Of a stretch of 64,000 nt of DNA, positions 55,347 to 64,000 are shown one piece after another. The notes below the pieces were generated by a model, which was not told the origin of the DNA, ran no database searches, and saw nothing but the letters and a program-made list of their open reading frames with translations. This DNA is from Paralithodes platypus. Its lineage: Eukaryota > Arthropoda > Malacostraca > Decapoda > Lithodidae. Every line of letters starts with the position of its first letter. Within the stretch, counting starts at the first letter, position 1. The stretch is taken from the NCBI GenBank assembly GCA_032716605.1, contig CM064523.1:47577064-47641063 (forward strand). Direction: 5' to 3'. Made by a program: the position numbers and the translations under genes.

Positions 55347-55962
55347 CTACTGCGACGCAAGATAGTCCCTTACCATCTTAATGACCTGGGCCAACAAACG
55401 ATCGCTGCCTTCATTGGTGAGGTGGACGTCGTCCTCGGACATATACTGGCTCCCAAAACTATATGGGGAGAATCGACCACCAAGGTGCTTGTATTTCCTC
55501 TTGAGGAGAGCATTGACCGAGTTCTTAACCTTGTGGTATTCGCCTGCCGGTATACCCCGAGGAGACTCCCTCTGCTCTAATCCCAATACAAGACAGCGGC
55601 CATTCGTGGATGCCTCAATCTCATAGGTCAACTCCTGGATCTTAGCCGCGAGCTCCTGCGGGACAACCCCAGAGACGATGTCGTTACCGCCCAACACTAA
55701 TACAGTGATCTCGGGCCTTAGGCTCAAAAGACCATCCCAGGCTGGTTGGGACCTGATATTATCGAGAGTGGCTCTGGGGCACTAAACACCCTCACTACAA
55801 AACCCGGGTCGTAAAACTCTCCGGGAAACCCCTAGGCGACCAACATAACTGTGGCCTAATATACCCACCATTTCCCCGGGCTCTGATTGTATGAGGAGGT
55901 TGGTGTAAATTCACCCCAATGCCACTTCCTGACGCAGCTGTGGGATGGTTCCTTTGAGCCAT
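55347..55962 (-). pseudogene. SGNH/GDSL-hydrolase-like frame upstream of BEL/Pao gag
   Basis: The clear frame at 55347-55727 reads LRPEITVLVLGGNDIVSG (block III, GxND) and ends SEDDVHLTNEGSDRLL (block V, DxxHL). Upstream in the same frame TLDNIRSQPAWDGLL and, with small frameshifts, VGILGHSYVGRLG (block I, a GHS form of GDS) and EFYDPGFVVRVFSAP complete the fold. A likely start is ATG 55960-55962 (MAQRNHPTAASGSG). Three or so indels, in G/C runs near 55880, 55840 and 55780, break it. SGNH hydrolases cleave ester bonds; such domains are known in ORF1 of some CR1 LINEs. I do not know of one in BEL/Pao. What it would do here is unknown. Confidence 0.7.
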
Positions 55963-56625
55963 GATGTATTGACAAAAGAATTAAATACTAAATCCATCAA
56001 AAGAACGGGTAAGGTGAAGCACTAATTATTGAAAGCCCTTTATAGGTAAGCCTAGTTGGTTAAGCTACAATCATGAGGTCTGACTATTAACTGTCAATCG
56101 CTTAGGAATTAACAAAGACCGACACTCATGACCGCCACTTTAAGCAACCAGGCCTAGGCTATTATGAAATTTAAATATAAAAGGTCACATGAGAACCCTC
56201 CCCACCAGCAAAATTAATAATGAGTCCCACAATGACACAACACAACTAACACCACAGGCACACCACCAAAGCGAAATGAACAGCAACCGCAGACACCCGC
56301 AGGCCTAGACTGCTTAGCCTAGCCTAGCCAGGAGCACAAAATGGTGACCGACGAAACTACCCCTACCCAAATCTCCAGCCCAGCTAACCCACCAAAAAAC
56401 GCCAAGGATCACACGCCCAAAAAAACCTGGAAACAAGCCCCAAAAAAGATAGGGACGGTGCCTAAATGGTAAAAAACACGAGGGAAGAAGCTGGGTCTAA
56501 ACTAGGGAAATGGCAGTCGGCCAACAACGCGCGAGGCGGCAGCCATTTGTAAGCCCACAAGCGTCAAGGAAGCAAACAAAACGGTACTACGGTATGGAAG
56601 CTTTAGGGCACGAAGGACCATTATT
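55963..56625 (-). other. BEL/Pao leader and primer-binding site
   Basis: About 660 bases between the 5' LTR and the first frame. Just inside the LTR the minus strand reads ataatggtccttcgtgccc (56605-56624), a probable primer site beginning tgg. Contains copy 2 of the direct repeat at 56060-56115. Confidence 0.6.
56060..56115. repeat. Direct repeat flanking the SGNH-like frame, copy 2
   Basis: ctacaatcatgaggtctgac ... gtcaatcgcttaggaatt, the partner of 55152-55205. Confidence 0.75.
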
Positions 56626-57198
56626 TGTCGGGAATTTAGATAAAGAGGTTAAATTACATATCACTGGTACATGAAATATCCCAACAAATAGTTATAATAT
56701 AATTACCAACGAGGTATTCGATTGGTGTAATCCAGTCCCCCACACGCGGCTAATTCAATTGCATGACATGTAGGAATGTTCACATAATACAATATCGATA
56801 CAATGAACTTAGCTTAGAGGACTGGAGATGTAGGACTGTTGTTAATATTGTTATAGATTAATATTTGTAGCACATGGTGAACTGTGGGTTGAGTCAGAGC
56901 CGGGGGAGGAGATGTTGGCTGTATGGTGTTGATTGAGAGACTAAAGGGCCGGCGTCCGATCGCTTCGCGAAATTACATATGGCTGCCGGCTCATAATAAT
57001 TATAACCCATAACTTGGTTTCATAATACATCTAGAGCTGATGTAGATATTTATACATTACAGTTAATATTTAACCTAACTTATGAATAAACTACAATACA
57101 CAAAGAACCAGCCGAAATCGTACAAGCGATACGATACCGCCAAATTCAAATGTCCTATTGGACCAAAACCTGTCGGGATCATTACCCTATTCCCGACA
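56626..57198 (-). repeat. 5' LTR of the BEL/Pao element
   Basis: 573 bp, tgtcgggaattta to tattcccgaca, followed by AACAT. Seven differences from the 3' LTR by eye, all substitutions. Confidence 0.95.
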
Positions 57199-57259
57199 AA
57201 CATCTTTGAATATTTTTTGGTGAATAAAGCTACGAAGGATTTTTGTTGTTGACTCCATC

Positions 57260-58215
57260 ATGTCACTGGACAGGTCTGAGCATAGTGAGGGCACAGTGCG
57301 AGAGGCAGGCGAGGAGGTGGAGAAGGTGGAGTTGTTAAGCGGCGTTCGGGTGGTGAACAGTGAGGAGGATGCTCGGATTTTTGGGGGGAAGCCCATGTCG
57401 GCGAACCGGGTGTCGGGGCTAGACCGGTACGGACTGCAGTGTGTGGCCACGGTCTTAGGGTTTTCCGGTACTAGCGGTATGTCGAGAAGTGAGCTGGCTG
57501 CCTGTGTGCTGGGTGGGCTGCATGGGGTTTCGGGTGGAGCGGGAGCTGGGGCACCTTCGGCCCAGCCCCCATTCCACCCGACTCCTATCATGGCATCCCC
57601 TCGGGCTCCGGAGCCGGGTACGTTCCCGCAGGCCGATGCCCGCTGGCGGTTGGGTATGCCTCTAAGTGACTCACGGGGTGGGTCCCCCTCCTCAGGGTTT
57701 GACTCCCGAGATGTTGTTTCAGCTCGAGCTCGCCAAACTTAAGCAGCAGGAGCGACAGGCTGAGCTTGAGCAGCGGAAATATGAGGCTGAGCTCAGGCAG
57801 CAGTCTGAGCTTGAGCAGCGGAAGCTCGAGCTCGAGCAGCGTGAGCGAGAGTCTGAGCGCAAGTTTGAGTCTGAAAGGTATTGTGCCGATGTTGACCTAG
57901 AGAAAACTCGTGTAGAGGTGACGAGGAACCGGGTCGCCCAAATTGACCGAAAACTCTACAAGAGGCGGCTGAGCTGGCTGACCTCAGGGTGTCATTGATT
58001 CGTGGGTGCGGGTCTGCACAGAGAGATGAGGCAGGTAACAAGGGGCGTACCACTCTACCCCCCTGAAGTAATGACACAAATTATCCATTTAAGAGTACTG
58101 TTGCCAATTATGAACCCAAGTCAAAACCCTTCCCGTTTAAGAAAGGCCAGGGCCCTTCCTCACCTCAGAGGAAGTCCAAGAGTGAGGTGGAATGTTTCAA
58201 GTGTCATGAGAAGGG
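57260..58215 (+). pseudogene. gag: Gag of gypsy element 2, capsid deleted
   Basis: The N-terminal domain starts MSLDRSEHSEGTVREAGEEV and has NSEEDARIF and RYGLQCVATVLGFSGTSGM, homologous to 17756-18031. After a Pro-rich segment the frame shifts near 57690 into the coiled coil (QGLTPEMLFQLELAKLKQQE, repeated SELEQRKLELEQRE). Near 57945 the sequence jumps to TLQEAAELADLRVSLIRGCG (third frame), which in element 1 is the end of capsid, so most of capsid is deleted. It ends in a split zinc knuckle, VECFKCHEKG, at about 58215 where the inversion starts. Confidence 0.85.
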
Positions 58216-58218
58216 TGG

Positions 58219-59270
58219 GTATGGACCGATCAGGGTGGAGCGCTGCACACTGCTGCTCAGGCAGGTGCTCTAGCGCTTCCACAACCACCTGACTCGTATC
58301 CCCCGCCCACTGCTCCACCGAGACATAACAATCCCGACTCTCCTCCACCTGTGCCCCACTGCCCCCCTCTCCTTCTCCACCTTGGCCGCTGCAGACCAAC
58401 GCAGGGACAGTAGGCTGCTCAGGTGGTTGCCTCACAAACTCCCCTAACAGGTTCACCTGACATGCTTCCCCGTCCTCGAGTTCAATAGCCCCGTTCCCAC
58501 AACTCTCCTCCACCTGGGAACTACTCTGTCACGGAGTGCCATCACGCCCTACCATGTCACTAGGGGGGACAGGTTCTGGGGCCATTCCGGAGCTCACCTT
58601 TGGGTCAAGTACCGAGTCACTAAGGAGTGTCGCTCAGTCCAAACTCTCAACCCGACCATCAGCCTCGACTTTCTCCTTCCGACCCTTCCTCCGCTGGTCT
58701 GGAACTTGGGTGCTAGGCTGTGACACCTGAGCGGACAGAGATCTCTCAAGCCCCTCTTGCTCCTCCCTACTCGTGTCGGCCGCCCTCTCGGCAACGACTA
58801 AGGGTGGAACCTCGGAAGTGGGCACCGCAAAGTCATTACCAAGAAGGAGGTCGACCCCCTCAACTAGCAACTTCTCCACCACACCCACATCAACTCCCGT
58901 GTCACACCGTTCACCTCAAGCTACATTCTGACCAGCGGGTACGACCGCGCAGCATTGATGCCTTGAACCACCACAACCCGAGCCACGTTAACAGGCTTGC
59001 CAGTGAAATTTAACGAGTGTCTGGGAAGCGCCCGTATCACGCAACAACTCAAGCCTATGCTTCACACCAGCCCACCTCACAGTGCCGTGCCCCCTATGAC
59101 CACAAAAAGCATCACGGACAGGTGACGAGCCCTCCTGCTGCTTCTGCACCGACTGTGACTCCGCAACCGACGTATTACCCCGGGCAAACGCGGAAGACCT
59201 CAAAGACACACCGATGTTGCTCACTAGTGACACCACTGCTGTAGGCAGTGTGCTCGGACGTAAGCGCACA
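58219..59270 (-). pseudogene. Inverted protease and pre-RT linker of gypsy element 2, integrase deleted
   Basis: Read on the minus strand from 59270: HIVRLRPSTLPTAVVSLVSN, VRWAGVKHRLELLRDTGASQ (protease active site), LLLGNDFAVPTSEVPPLVVA, CGNGAIELEDG joined directly to VNLLGEFVRQP, then HLPEQQCAALH. In element 1 the last two blocks lie on either side of the whole integrase, so integrase was deleted between them. The segment continues the plus-strand zinc knuckle and is itself continued by the plus-strand AEHPGLTTHAVHEV at 59290, so it is a simple inversion of about 1.05 kb. A frameshift near 58630 and others occur. Confidence 0.85.
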
Positions 59271-60020
59271 ATATGACACTGTTTGTGCCGAACACCCAGG
59301 CCTCACAACTCATGCGGTGCACGAGGTTCCGCCGGCAGGTCACTTGAGTGTCAGTAAACCGTTGGCCTCGTTGTTTCAGTGGTTCAAGGTGGGCGACGAG
59401 GCTTTGGCATGGATGTCAGGTCAGGGTCGACCCATGGCTGCTAAGGGTGGTGGTCAAAAGGAGGACTTTGAGCAGATTGGTGAGGTTGGCTGTGGAGTGG
59501 ATGCGCCCGGCCGTCGCATAGCCTCCCAATGCTGCTCTAGTAAAATGCAACAGCCCTACCATAGACCGACTGTATCTGGCCATGTCGCTGAAGGCGGTGA
59601 TGCTGCGCAGGCAGATCTAGTTGCAAGGAATGCGGGGGTGCGCATGTACGGTATCGGCGGGGAAGCCTTAGCAATTATGAACTATGGGAGTGACTGCACA
59701 GGTGGTACAGATTGTCCCTCTCATGACCTGGCTGTTCTAGGGACGAAGGTGGAGAAGGAGGGAGACTATAGTTTAGAAGCTGCGGTCTCGGCTGGGTTGT
59801 GGGATGTTGTTCTGCGAGATAAGTTGCAACCTCTTGTTCCTGAGCGACAAGAGGAGTTGTTTACTAGGCTGTGGCAGTACGTCAGCATGTTTGTTGCTTC
59901 TCCAGGCCTGATGTACGGGGTAGAATCCGACATGGAGGCTGGAGACAGTGCATGGCTCAGTTTAATTCCCTACCGTATATATCAGTATAGACAGTGGAAG
60001 GTATCTTTGGTCGTTGTCTG
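59254..60020 (+). pseudogene. Residual pre-RT frame of gypsy element 2
   Basis: Begins SAQYDTVCAEHPGLTTHAVH, homologous to FTEHPGLTTQAVHDV in element 1, but then enters sequence I do not recognise (SLFQWFKVGDEALAWMSG ... VARNAGVRMYGIGGEALAIM). It ends with LVPERQEELFTRLWQYVSMF and GVESDMEAGDSAWLSLIPYR, which again has the shape of a gypsy pre-RT region (GVEHDIDVGD...PYR). RT, RNase H and integrase are absent and the frame runs into the truncated LTR at 59988. Probably a joint of two elements. Confidence 0.6.
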
Positions 60021-61063
60021 AGTTATGTATGTGGCAAGTCAGAGCCTGTACAACATCGACGAAGCTAGCTAGCCTGTAACCCTTGTGTATATTTTCCTTT
60101 GCGAGTGTAGCAGTATACAAGTGAAGGGCTTTTGCCTACTCTCACCTGTATGATTGCTACCTCATTTTGTTGACCTTTGTGGAGCGCCAAGGCTAGACCA
60201 GATACTAGAGATCTGGACTTACCAATAGAGCCTCCAAGTCACTTAACGTAACATAAGGGAAATCTGTTCAAGGGGAGGCAGTAGGCTACGAGCATGCTTG
60301 CGCTCTGCCTAGCTCCTTAGTACCTTTTTTATGCCACTGCTATACTTTATTAGTGAGAAAGAAAGCATCGTGCTTATTAACTTTAATTGTGTATGTTTTA
60401 GGAATTATTCACGCTTTATTTTAGCCAAGGTTGATGCATAGTGCACAACCCAGTTTGGCTATTACGTTGGCTACGGAAGTACTGTTCCTGAGTGGTTATT
60501 ATTAGTGCTGTCACAGAGTTGTTGCACTCCCTTGTTATATATATGTATCCTACTTATTGGTGTATTTAAAATACACGCATTGGTGTCCTGCCCCTGCATT
60601 TATTTATGTTCTGTATTAACGAGCATCTTAGAGCATCAGACCTTTTTCAGAAGATTCCATATCTGATTGCTGTAGGACTAGACTTCCAGTGCTTTCATAG
60701 AGCATTGTAGAGTTTAGTGTTGAGTACAGACTCACACTAAAGTTAACGTAAGCATATAATTCTGTATTTAATCTTGTTATAGTTTATTCAAGCATTGTTA
60801 TTACTTAAGAGCATTTTATTAACGTAAAGTACTCCTGTTGTGAGCGTGCTTTGCCGTCATCGGTAAGCCTTTGTAGAAGTGCACTAAAACCCAGTTAATT
60901 GATACCCCGTCATCCAGGAGATTAACTCTGGAGGGTTTGAGTGTTTTGTTCGCCGGCGAAATAGTTCGAGGGTTTGGAATTAGCGTACCGTTGTTGCAGA
61001 TATAGCCTATCATCTAGTCCAATATTGAGTGCCCTTGTTTATTTCGTAGTGCCGGTCGTAACA
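59988..61063 (+). repeat. 3' LTR of gypsy element 2, 5'-truncated
   Basis: Aligned to 47897-48970, ending ccggtcgtaaca; the first 719 bases of the LTR are missing. Includes the short hairpin (60198-60216). More mismatches with its partner than the BEL/Pao LTR pair show, as expected for the older, outer insertion. Confidence 0.9.
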
Positions 61064-61735
61064 TTAGGCCTAATCTAAGAGCCAAACAAACAAAAACATA
61101 CACAATTCGTGTTCGTGTAACATGAATATCCAAGCAAAAGACACCGAACGTCTATCAACTACAGATCAATGGGAACACATGTGTTATCATACTGAACAAT
61201 TGGTTGTGTACCATAATGACATGAGCACACATGCAGCGAGAATGACCAAAACAGCAGCACAAAGGTAAAACATTTCAAAAGCAAGGAGTGCATAGCAAAC
61301 AAAGTGTGAACCATAAGTGACTGACACAATGAACAGGGTCATATACAATAATCTAGCAACTATGACTATCCGCAACAAAATCATACACATTTTCGAAGAA
61401 ACAAAGGTACATTAATTAATGTGGGTACAAGTTTCAGCAAGAGACTGGAACTACAAAACCAATTGCAAAACAAATAAACCGGTAGTTATCTCAAGAGTAG
61501 TACTTGAAATTAAATATTACAAATGCGTGTACATCAATCATTAAAAAATGCAGTGCGGATACATTCCTTTTTACAACTACAAAATGTAGAGCAACAGCCA
61601 CAAAGGAAACCAATAATAAATAATTTCAACGCTACATGAATATCCAAACAAATGCCAATGGTGCAATAGTGCAAAGTGCAAAGGTGACAAATAGAGAAGG
61701 AATAGGTGTATGTACTATTCACAGGGAATTCCCTT
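61064..61735. repeat. ~240-bp tandem array, right part
   Basis: agagccaaacaaacaaaaac, atgaatatccaagcaaaagacaccg and caattggttgtgtaccataatgac match 45530-45690, and the order continues that of the left part. Units here are more divergent (last clear match atgaatatccaaacaaatgc at 61634). This confirms the insertion of 47178-61063 into the array. Confidence 0.8.
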
Positions 61736-61743
61736 GCTTTTCA

Positions 61744-62385
61744 TTATATTTTTACATAAACTAAGGTCTCCACATTTTCACATTTGGCTAGTTGCAAATA
61801 TTGCTGAAAGTTAATTTGCTGGCCAATGGCATCAAATTGTATCCACTCACAACCATCTGCAAATACTGAGTAGAGGTGTTTCCTGCTGGCATTGTATATT
61901 GTGAGTGCATACAGAGAGTATGAAGTGTCTTCAATCTTGAGAAGTGGATGAAAGATCTCTGTAGTCGCAGATTTCAGGTACGATGGTGAAATTATCAAAC
62001 ACGGTGGCTTTCCATTGAAGTGGATAAATTCTCATTTGCCTATATCCAACCTCCCAATCTCACATACTGTACATGTACTTCTGCTGTCAAACTTCATGTT
62101 GTACTTTAATTGTAATGGCAAATCTGTCATAGAAGACACTGTACGTATGCTTATCTCTTTGGAAAGAACAGTTTTAGGTTTCTTTTTGCAGGTTGAATTG
62201 GAACATCTCAATGTTTGACTCATTTCCTGAATCTCAATCAGATGATTCATCTCTGTTCCATAGCAGTTGATTTTTTTTTTTTTTTTTTTTTTAAAGAGAC
62301 AATGAACGGAGGAAGGAAACAACAGATAAAACAAAAAGGTCCATGTGCCTAAAGGCATCCTCCATTCATAAAATGTTTGTAACAA
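61744..62385 (-). pseudogene. Decayed frame, possible ubiquitin-protease-like C-terminus
   Basis: One minus-strand frame with a single TGA (about 62032). It shows two CxxC pairs (LRCSNSTCKK, STCTVCEIG), then EFIHFNGKPPCLIISPSYLK, FHPLLKIEDTSYSLYALTIY, ASRKHLYSVFADGCEWIQF and ends VETLVYVKI. The spacing of CxxC pairs followed by a YSLYAL...H.YSVF...W..F block loosely resembles USP-type deubiquitinases; this is a pattern impression only. It may be the downstream half of the frame at 63266-63997, separated by the LINE at 62270-63110. Confidence 0.4.
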
Positions 62386-63110
62386 CTGGATTTAAACTTT
62401 TGTAGATTGTAAGTTTGTGGAAAGCAACTCGAGGGAAGTTAATTCCAAAGAGTAGTAGTTCTAGGGATAAATATATTTTGATAAACAGAAGTTCTGCATT
62501 GTGGAGGAGAAAGTGTAAATTCATGGACGCTCTCAGCTGCCCTAGTTTTACGGGGAAAGATGTAGGAGAGGCGGCACAATTGAAGCAAGTTCCTCGGAAC
62601 AATTGCTGTGAAAATATCTGTAGAATAATGCAAGGGATGCAACGTTTCTTCGTATGGATAATGCAGGAAGGTCCTGTGTGATTACAGGGTTATTGATTAA
62701 TCTAATAGCTTTATTTTGAATTTTGTCCAACTACCTCAATGCAACCACTCCACTTCCACTCCACAGAGGTGAACAGTAATCCCCTGGGGAACACCAGCAT
62801 TTATTGAGTGAAATTGAGAATAAAGGCCATCTACCATTACACATATTTTTCTGTTATGAAGATAAGAAGAAATTAGTGGAACTACTGATGCAAGGCCGTA
62901 GTGTGACATCTTCGACAATAAGGATTGATGCTAGACTCTATCAAATGCCTTTGATATATCCAGTGCTATTGTATGTGTTTCACCATGTTGGTCTGTAGCT
63001 TGGTTGATTTGATGCATAAGAAGGCAAAGAATGTCTGCAGTTGATCGGCATCGTCTAAAACCATATTGCCTATCACTGATTAATTTATTATTATATTAGT
63101 TGATTTGCTG
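62270..63110 (-). pseudogene. LINE RT fragment with poly(A) tail
   Basis: Minus strand: ISDRQYGFRRCRSTADILCL, ALDISKAFDRV (motif A, followed by a stop), LISSYLHNRKICVMVDG, INAGVPQGIT (motif B), then a jump that removes the FADD block, then LDKIQNKAIRLINNPVITQD, LALFYRYFHSNCSEELASIV and FIPRTTTLWN. A poly(A) tail (poly(T) at 62271-62292 on the plus strand) closes it. CR1/Jockey-type. It interrupts the frame described on both sides. Confidence 0.85.
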
Positions 63111-63265
63111 ACTTGTGGTGTCAATTTTACAGTAGGTTTGTAGCCACATTCCTTTGGCCAAGTCCCAAGATTTTTGTACCTCAACTAGATCTCACAATTT
63201 TCTTAATACAACTGTTATCTGTAAATTAATCCTAATTATTTGTTTCCAAAACACTTCATTGCTGG
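63111..63265. other. No gene seen
   Basis: Short AT-rich joint between the LINE fragment and the next frame; the LINE 5' junction could not be placed. Confidence 0.4.
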
Positions 63266-63997
63266 TCAGCATATACATACTGAACAGTATTTATCAATTG
63301 TGCAAGTATTTACTAGATCACACAATACACCATGAACTCTAGCTTTTCCACCCCACTTTGGCCGAAGATACATGGGTAAGTGGAGGAATTTGTCCTTGAA
63401 TTGTACTTGAGGGTTGCAATCTTCATCCAGCATTCTTTCACATTTTGGTTTTCGTATGGATGGTTTTCTGCGGTCTTGTTCATCCATGGTGTTATCTTCG
63501 TTTGGTTCAACAATGGGTGTCCCCCTGCAATTTTCTTTCTCCAACTTTGTATCGGTCTCTTCAAGAATGTCTGTCTCGCTGCAGTCTCCTTCCTCCAACT
63601 TCCTCTCACAATGTGGTTTAATTATGGTTGGCTCCTTGCACTTTCTCTTGGCACCGAGGTACTTCGAATCACTTCTCTATCGCTTCATGCTTCGTCTTCC
63701 CCATTTCTCGCAATCTCTATCTTTACCTTTTCTTCCGGAAGATATCCGAGTCATTTTCTCCATGATATCAGGATAGTTTAACTCCACTTCTACAATTTGA
63801 CCTCTGACGGATACAAAATTCTTCCTAACAAATTCGGCAGGTCGACACCGGTAGCCCCTACGAGGAAGTATGTCTTTCTTTATCTTTTCAAAATGGTTCT
63901 CTACCAGATTGTTTGTACTTCTTGAGCACAGGAACAGCTCCTGTGGGAATCACGTTTGGATGTTTTGGCATATCTGCTGATGTCTCCTAGGAACAAC
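63266..63997 (-). pseudogene. Partial unknown frame with a transposase-like TNNLVENHF motif and acidic repeats
   Basis: A single minus-strand frame enters from the right edge and runs to 63266 with two stops (near 63947 and 63676). It reads FPQELFLCSRSTNNLVENHF, EKIKKDILPRRGYRCRPAEF, VSVRGQIVEVEL, then two or three imperfect acidic Cys-containing units (KPHCERKLEEGDCSETDILE; KPKCERMLDEDCNPQ) and PMYLRPKWGGKARVHGV. S-x-TNN-x-VE followed by F..IK recalls the last catalytic Glu region of some DDE transposases (MULE or KDZ type); this is inference. It continues outside the window. Confidence 0.4.
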
Positions 63998-64000
63998 CCA

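Larger units (their letters stand above)
49142..57203 (-). mobile_element. BEL/Pao LTR retrotransposon
   Basis: An 8052-bp element (49147-57198) between 5-bp target duplications AACAT (49142-49146 and 57199-57203). Minus-strand order: LTR, primer site, an SGNH-like reading frame, gag, protease, RT, RNase H, integrase, DUF5641-type tail, LTR. The 573-bp LTRs differ at seven positions by eye. Breaks are few: frameshifts in the first frame and in gag, and one stop near the pol end. It lies inside the second gypsy element. Confidence 0.96.
47178..61063 (+). mobile_element. Second gypsy-lineage element, internally inverted and deleted, carrying a BEL/Pao insertion
   Basis: 5' LTR 47178-48970, primer site, leader, BEL/Pao insertion (49147-57198), gag 57260-58215, an inverted protease-linker segment (58219-59270), a residual frame to 59990 and a 5'-truncated 3' LTR (59988-61063). 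The flanks are ttac and ttag, a possible 4-bp duplication with one change. Gag and protease are homologous to the element at 10688-19372, but capsid, integrase and the RT-RNase H core are missing. It is a non-autonomous remnant of the same lineage. Confidence 0.85.

Noticed and set aside
57187..57591. 134-codon minus-strand frame
   Set aside because: Antisense of the gag N-terminal domain of gypsy element 2.

Overview
This window reads as repeat-rich, intron-bearing animal DNA. I found no complete host gene. The six-frame reading frames, (TA)n tracts, poly(C/G) tracts, a tRNA-derived SINE, an EN+ Penelope-like element, BEL/Pao and Ty3/gypsy LTR elements, piggyBac, hAT, PIF/Harbinger and pogo/Tigger transposases, and several LINE fragments all point to an invertebrate genome. 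The mix (GIY-YIG Penelope, BEL/Pao, many short motifs like aggcctaggct) would suit a marine arthropod such as a decapod crustacean, but that is inference and no marker gene proves it.

Layout. 1-10.6 kb: a LINE tail, fold-back repeats, SINE copies, an old LTR fragment, a 75-bp minisatellite, a Harbinger transposase whose catalytic Glu codon reads Lys, and a Tigger-type MITE. 10.69-19.37 kb: a complete minus-strand Ty3/gypsy element (LTRs, 4-bp target duplication GTCT) whose pol order is protease-integrase-RT-RNase H, the Gmr1-type order. 19.6-22 kb: a 488-bp TTAA-flanked MITE split by a solo LTR (target duplication ACTT). 22-25.2 kb: a broken piggyBac transposase and its right end. 25.2-27 kb: a minus-strand Tigger/pogo transposase with two stops. 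27.4-29.3 kb: (TA)n, a SINE and a Penelope-like element with a hammerhead-like 3' motif. 30.1-37.5 kb: a minus-strand LTR of the same gypsy lineage, broken by a piggyBac MITE and by a 5.26-kb hAT element (8-bp target duplication CCCAGCAG). 37.8-38.3 kb: a second 488-bp MITE. 41.2-44.0 kb: a minus-strand LINE. 45.2-61.7 kb: a ~240-bp tandem array split by a second gypsy element (47178-61063), itself split by a BEL/Pao element (49147-57198, target duplication AACAT). 61.7-64 kb: a decayed minus-strand reading frame of uncertain identity, split by a LINE.

How the parts relate. Six LTR copies or fragments (plus a pair in the first element) belong to one gypsy lineage that dominates the window. 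Several insertions can be ordered by nesting. The most interesting points are: the integrase-before-RT gypsy order; a clean 1.05-kb inversion plus integrase deletion in the second gypsy element; an SGNH-hydrolase-like reading frame upstream of gag in the BEL/Pao element, flanked by direct repeats; an LTR hairpin whose stem shows compensatory changes between copies; and the hammerhead-like motif of the Penelope element. Almost every coding region carries stops or frameshifts, many in homopolymers, so part of the decay could be sequencing error.
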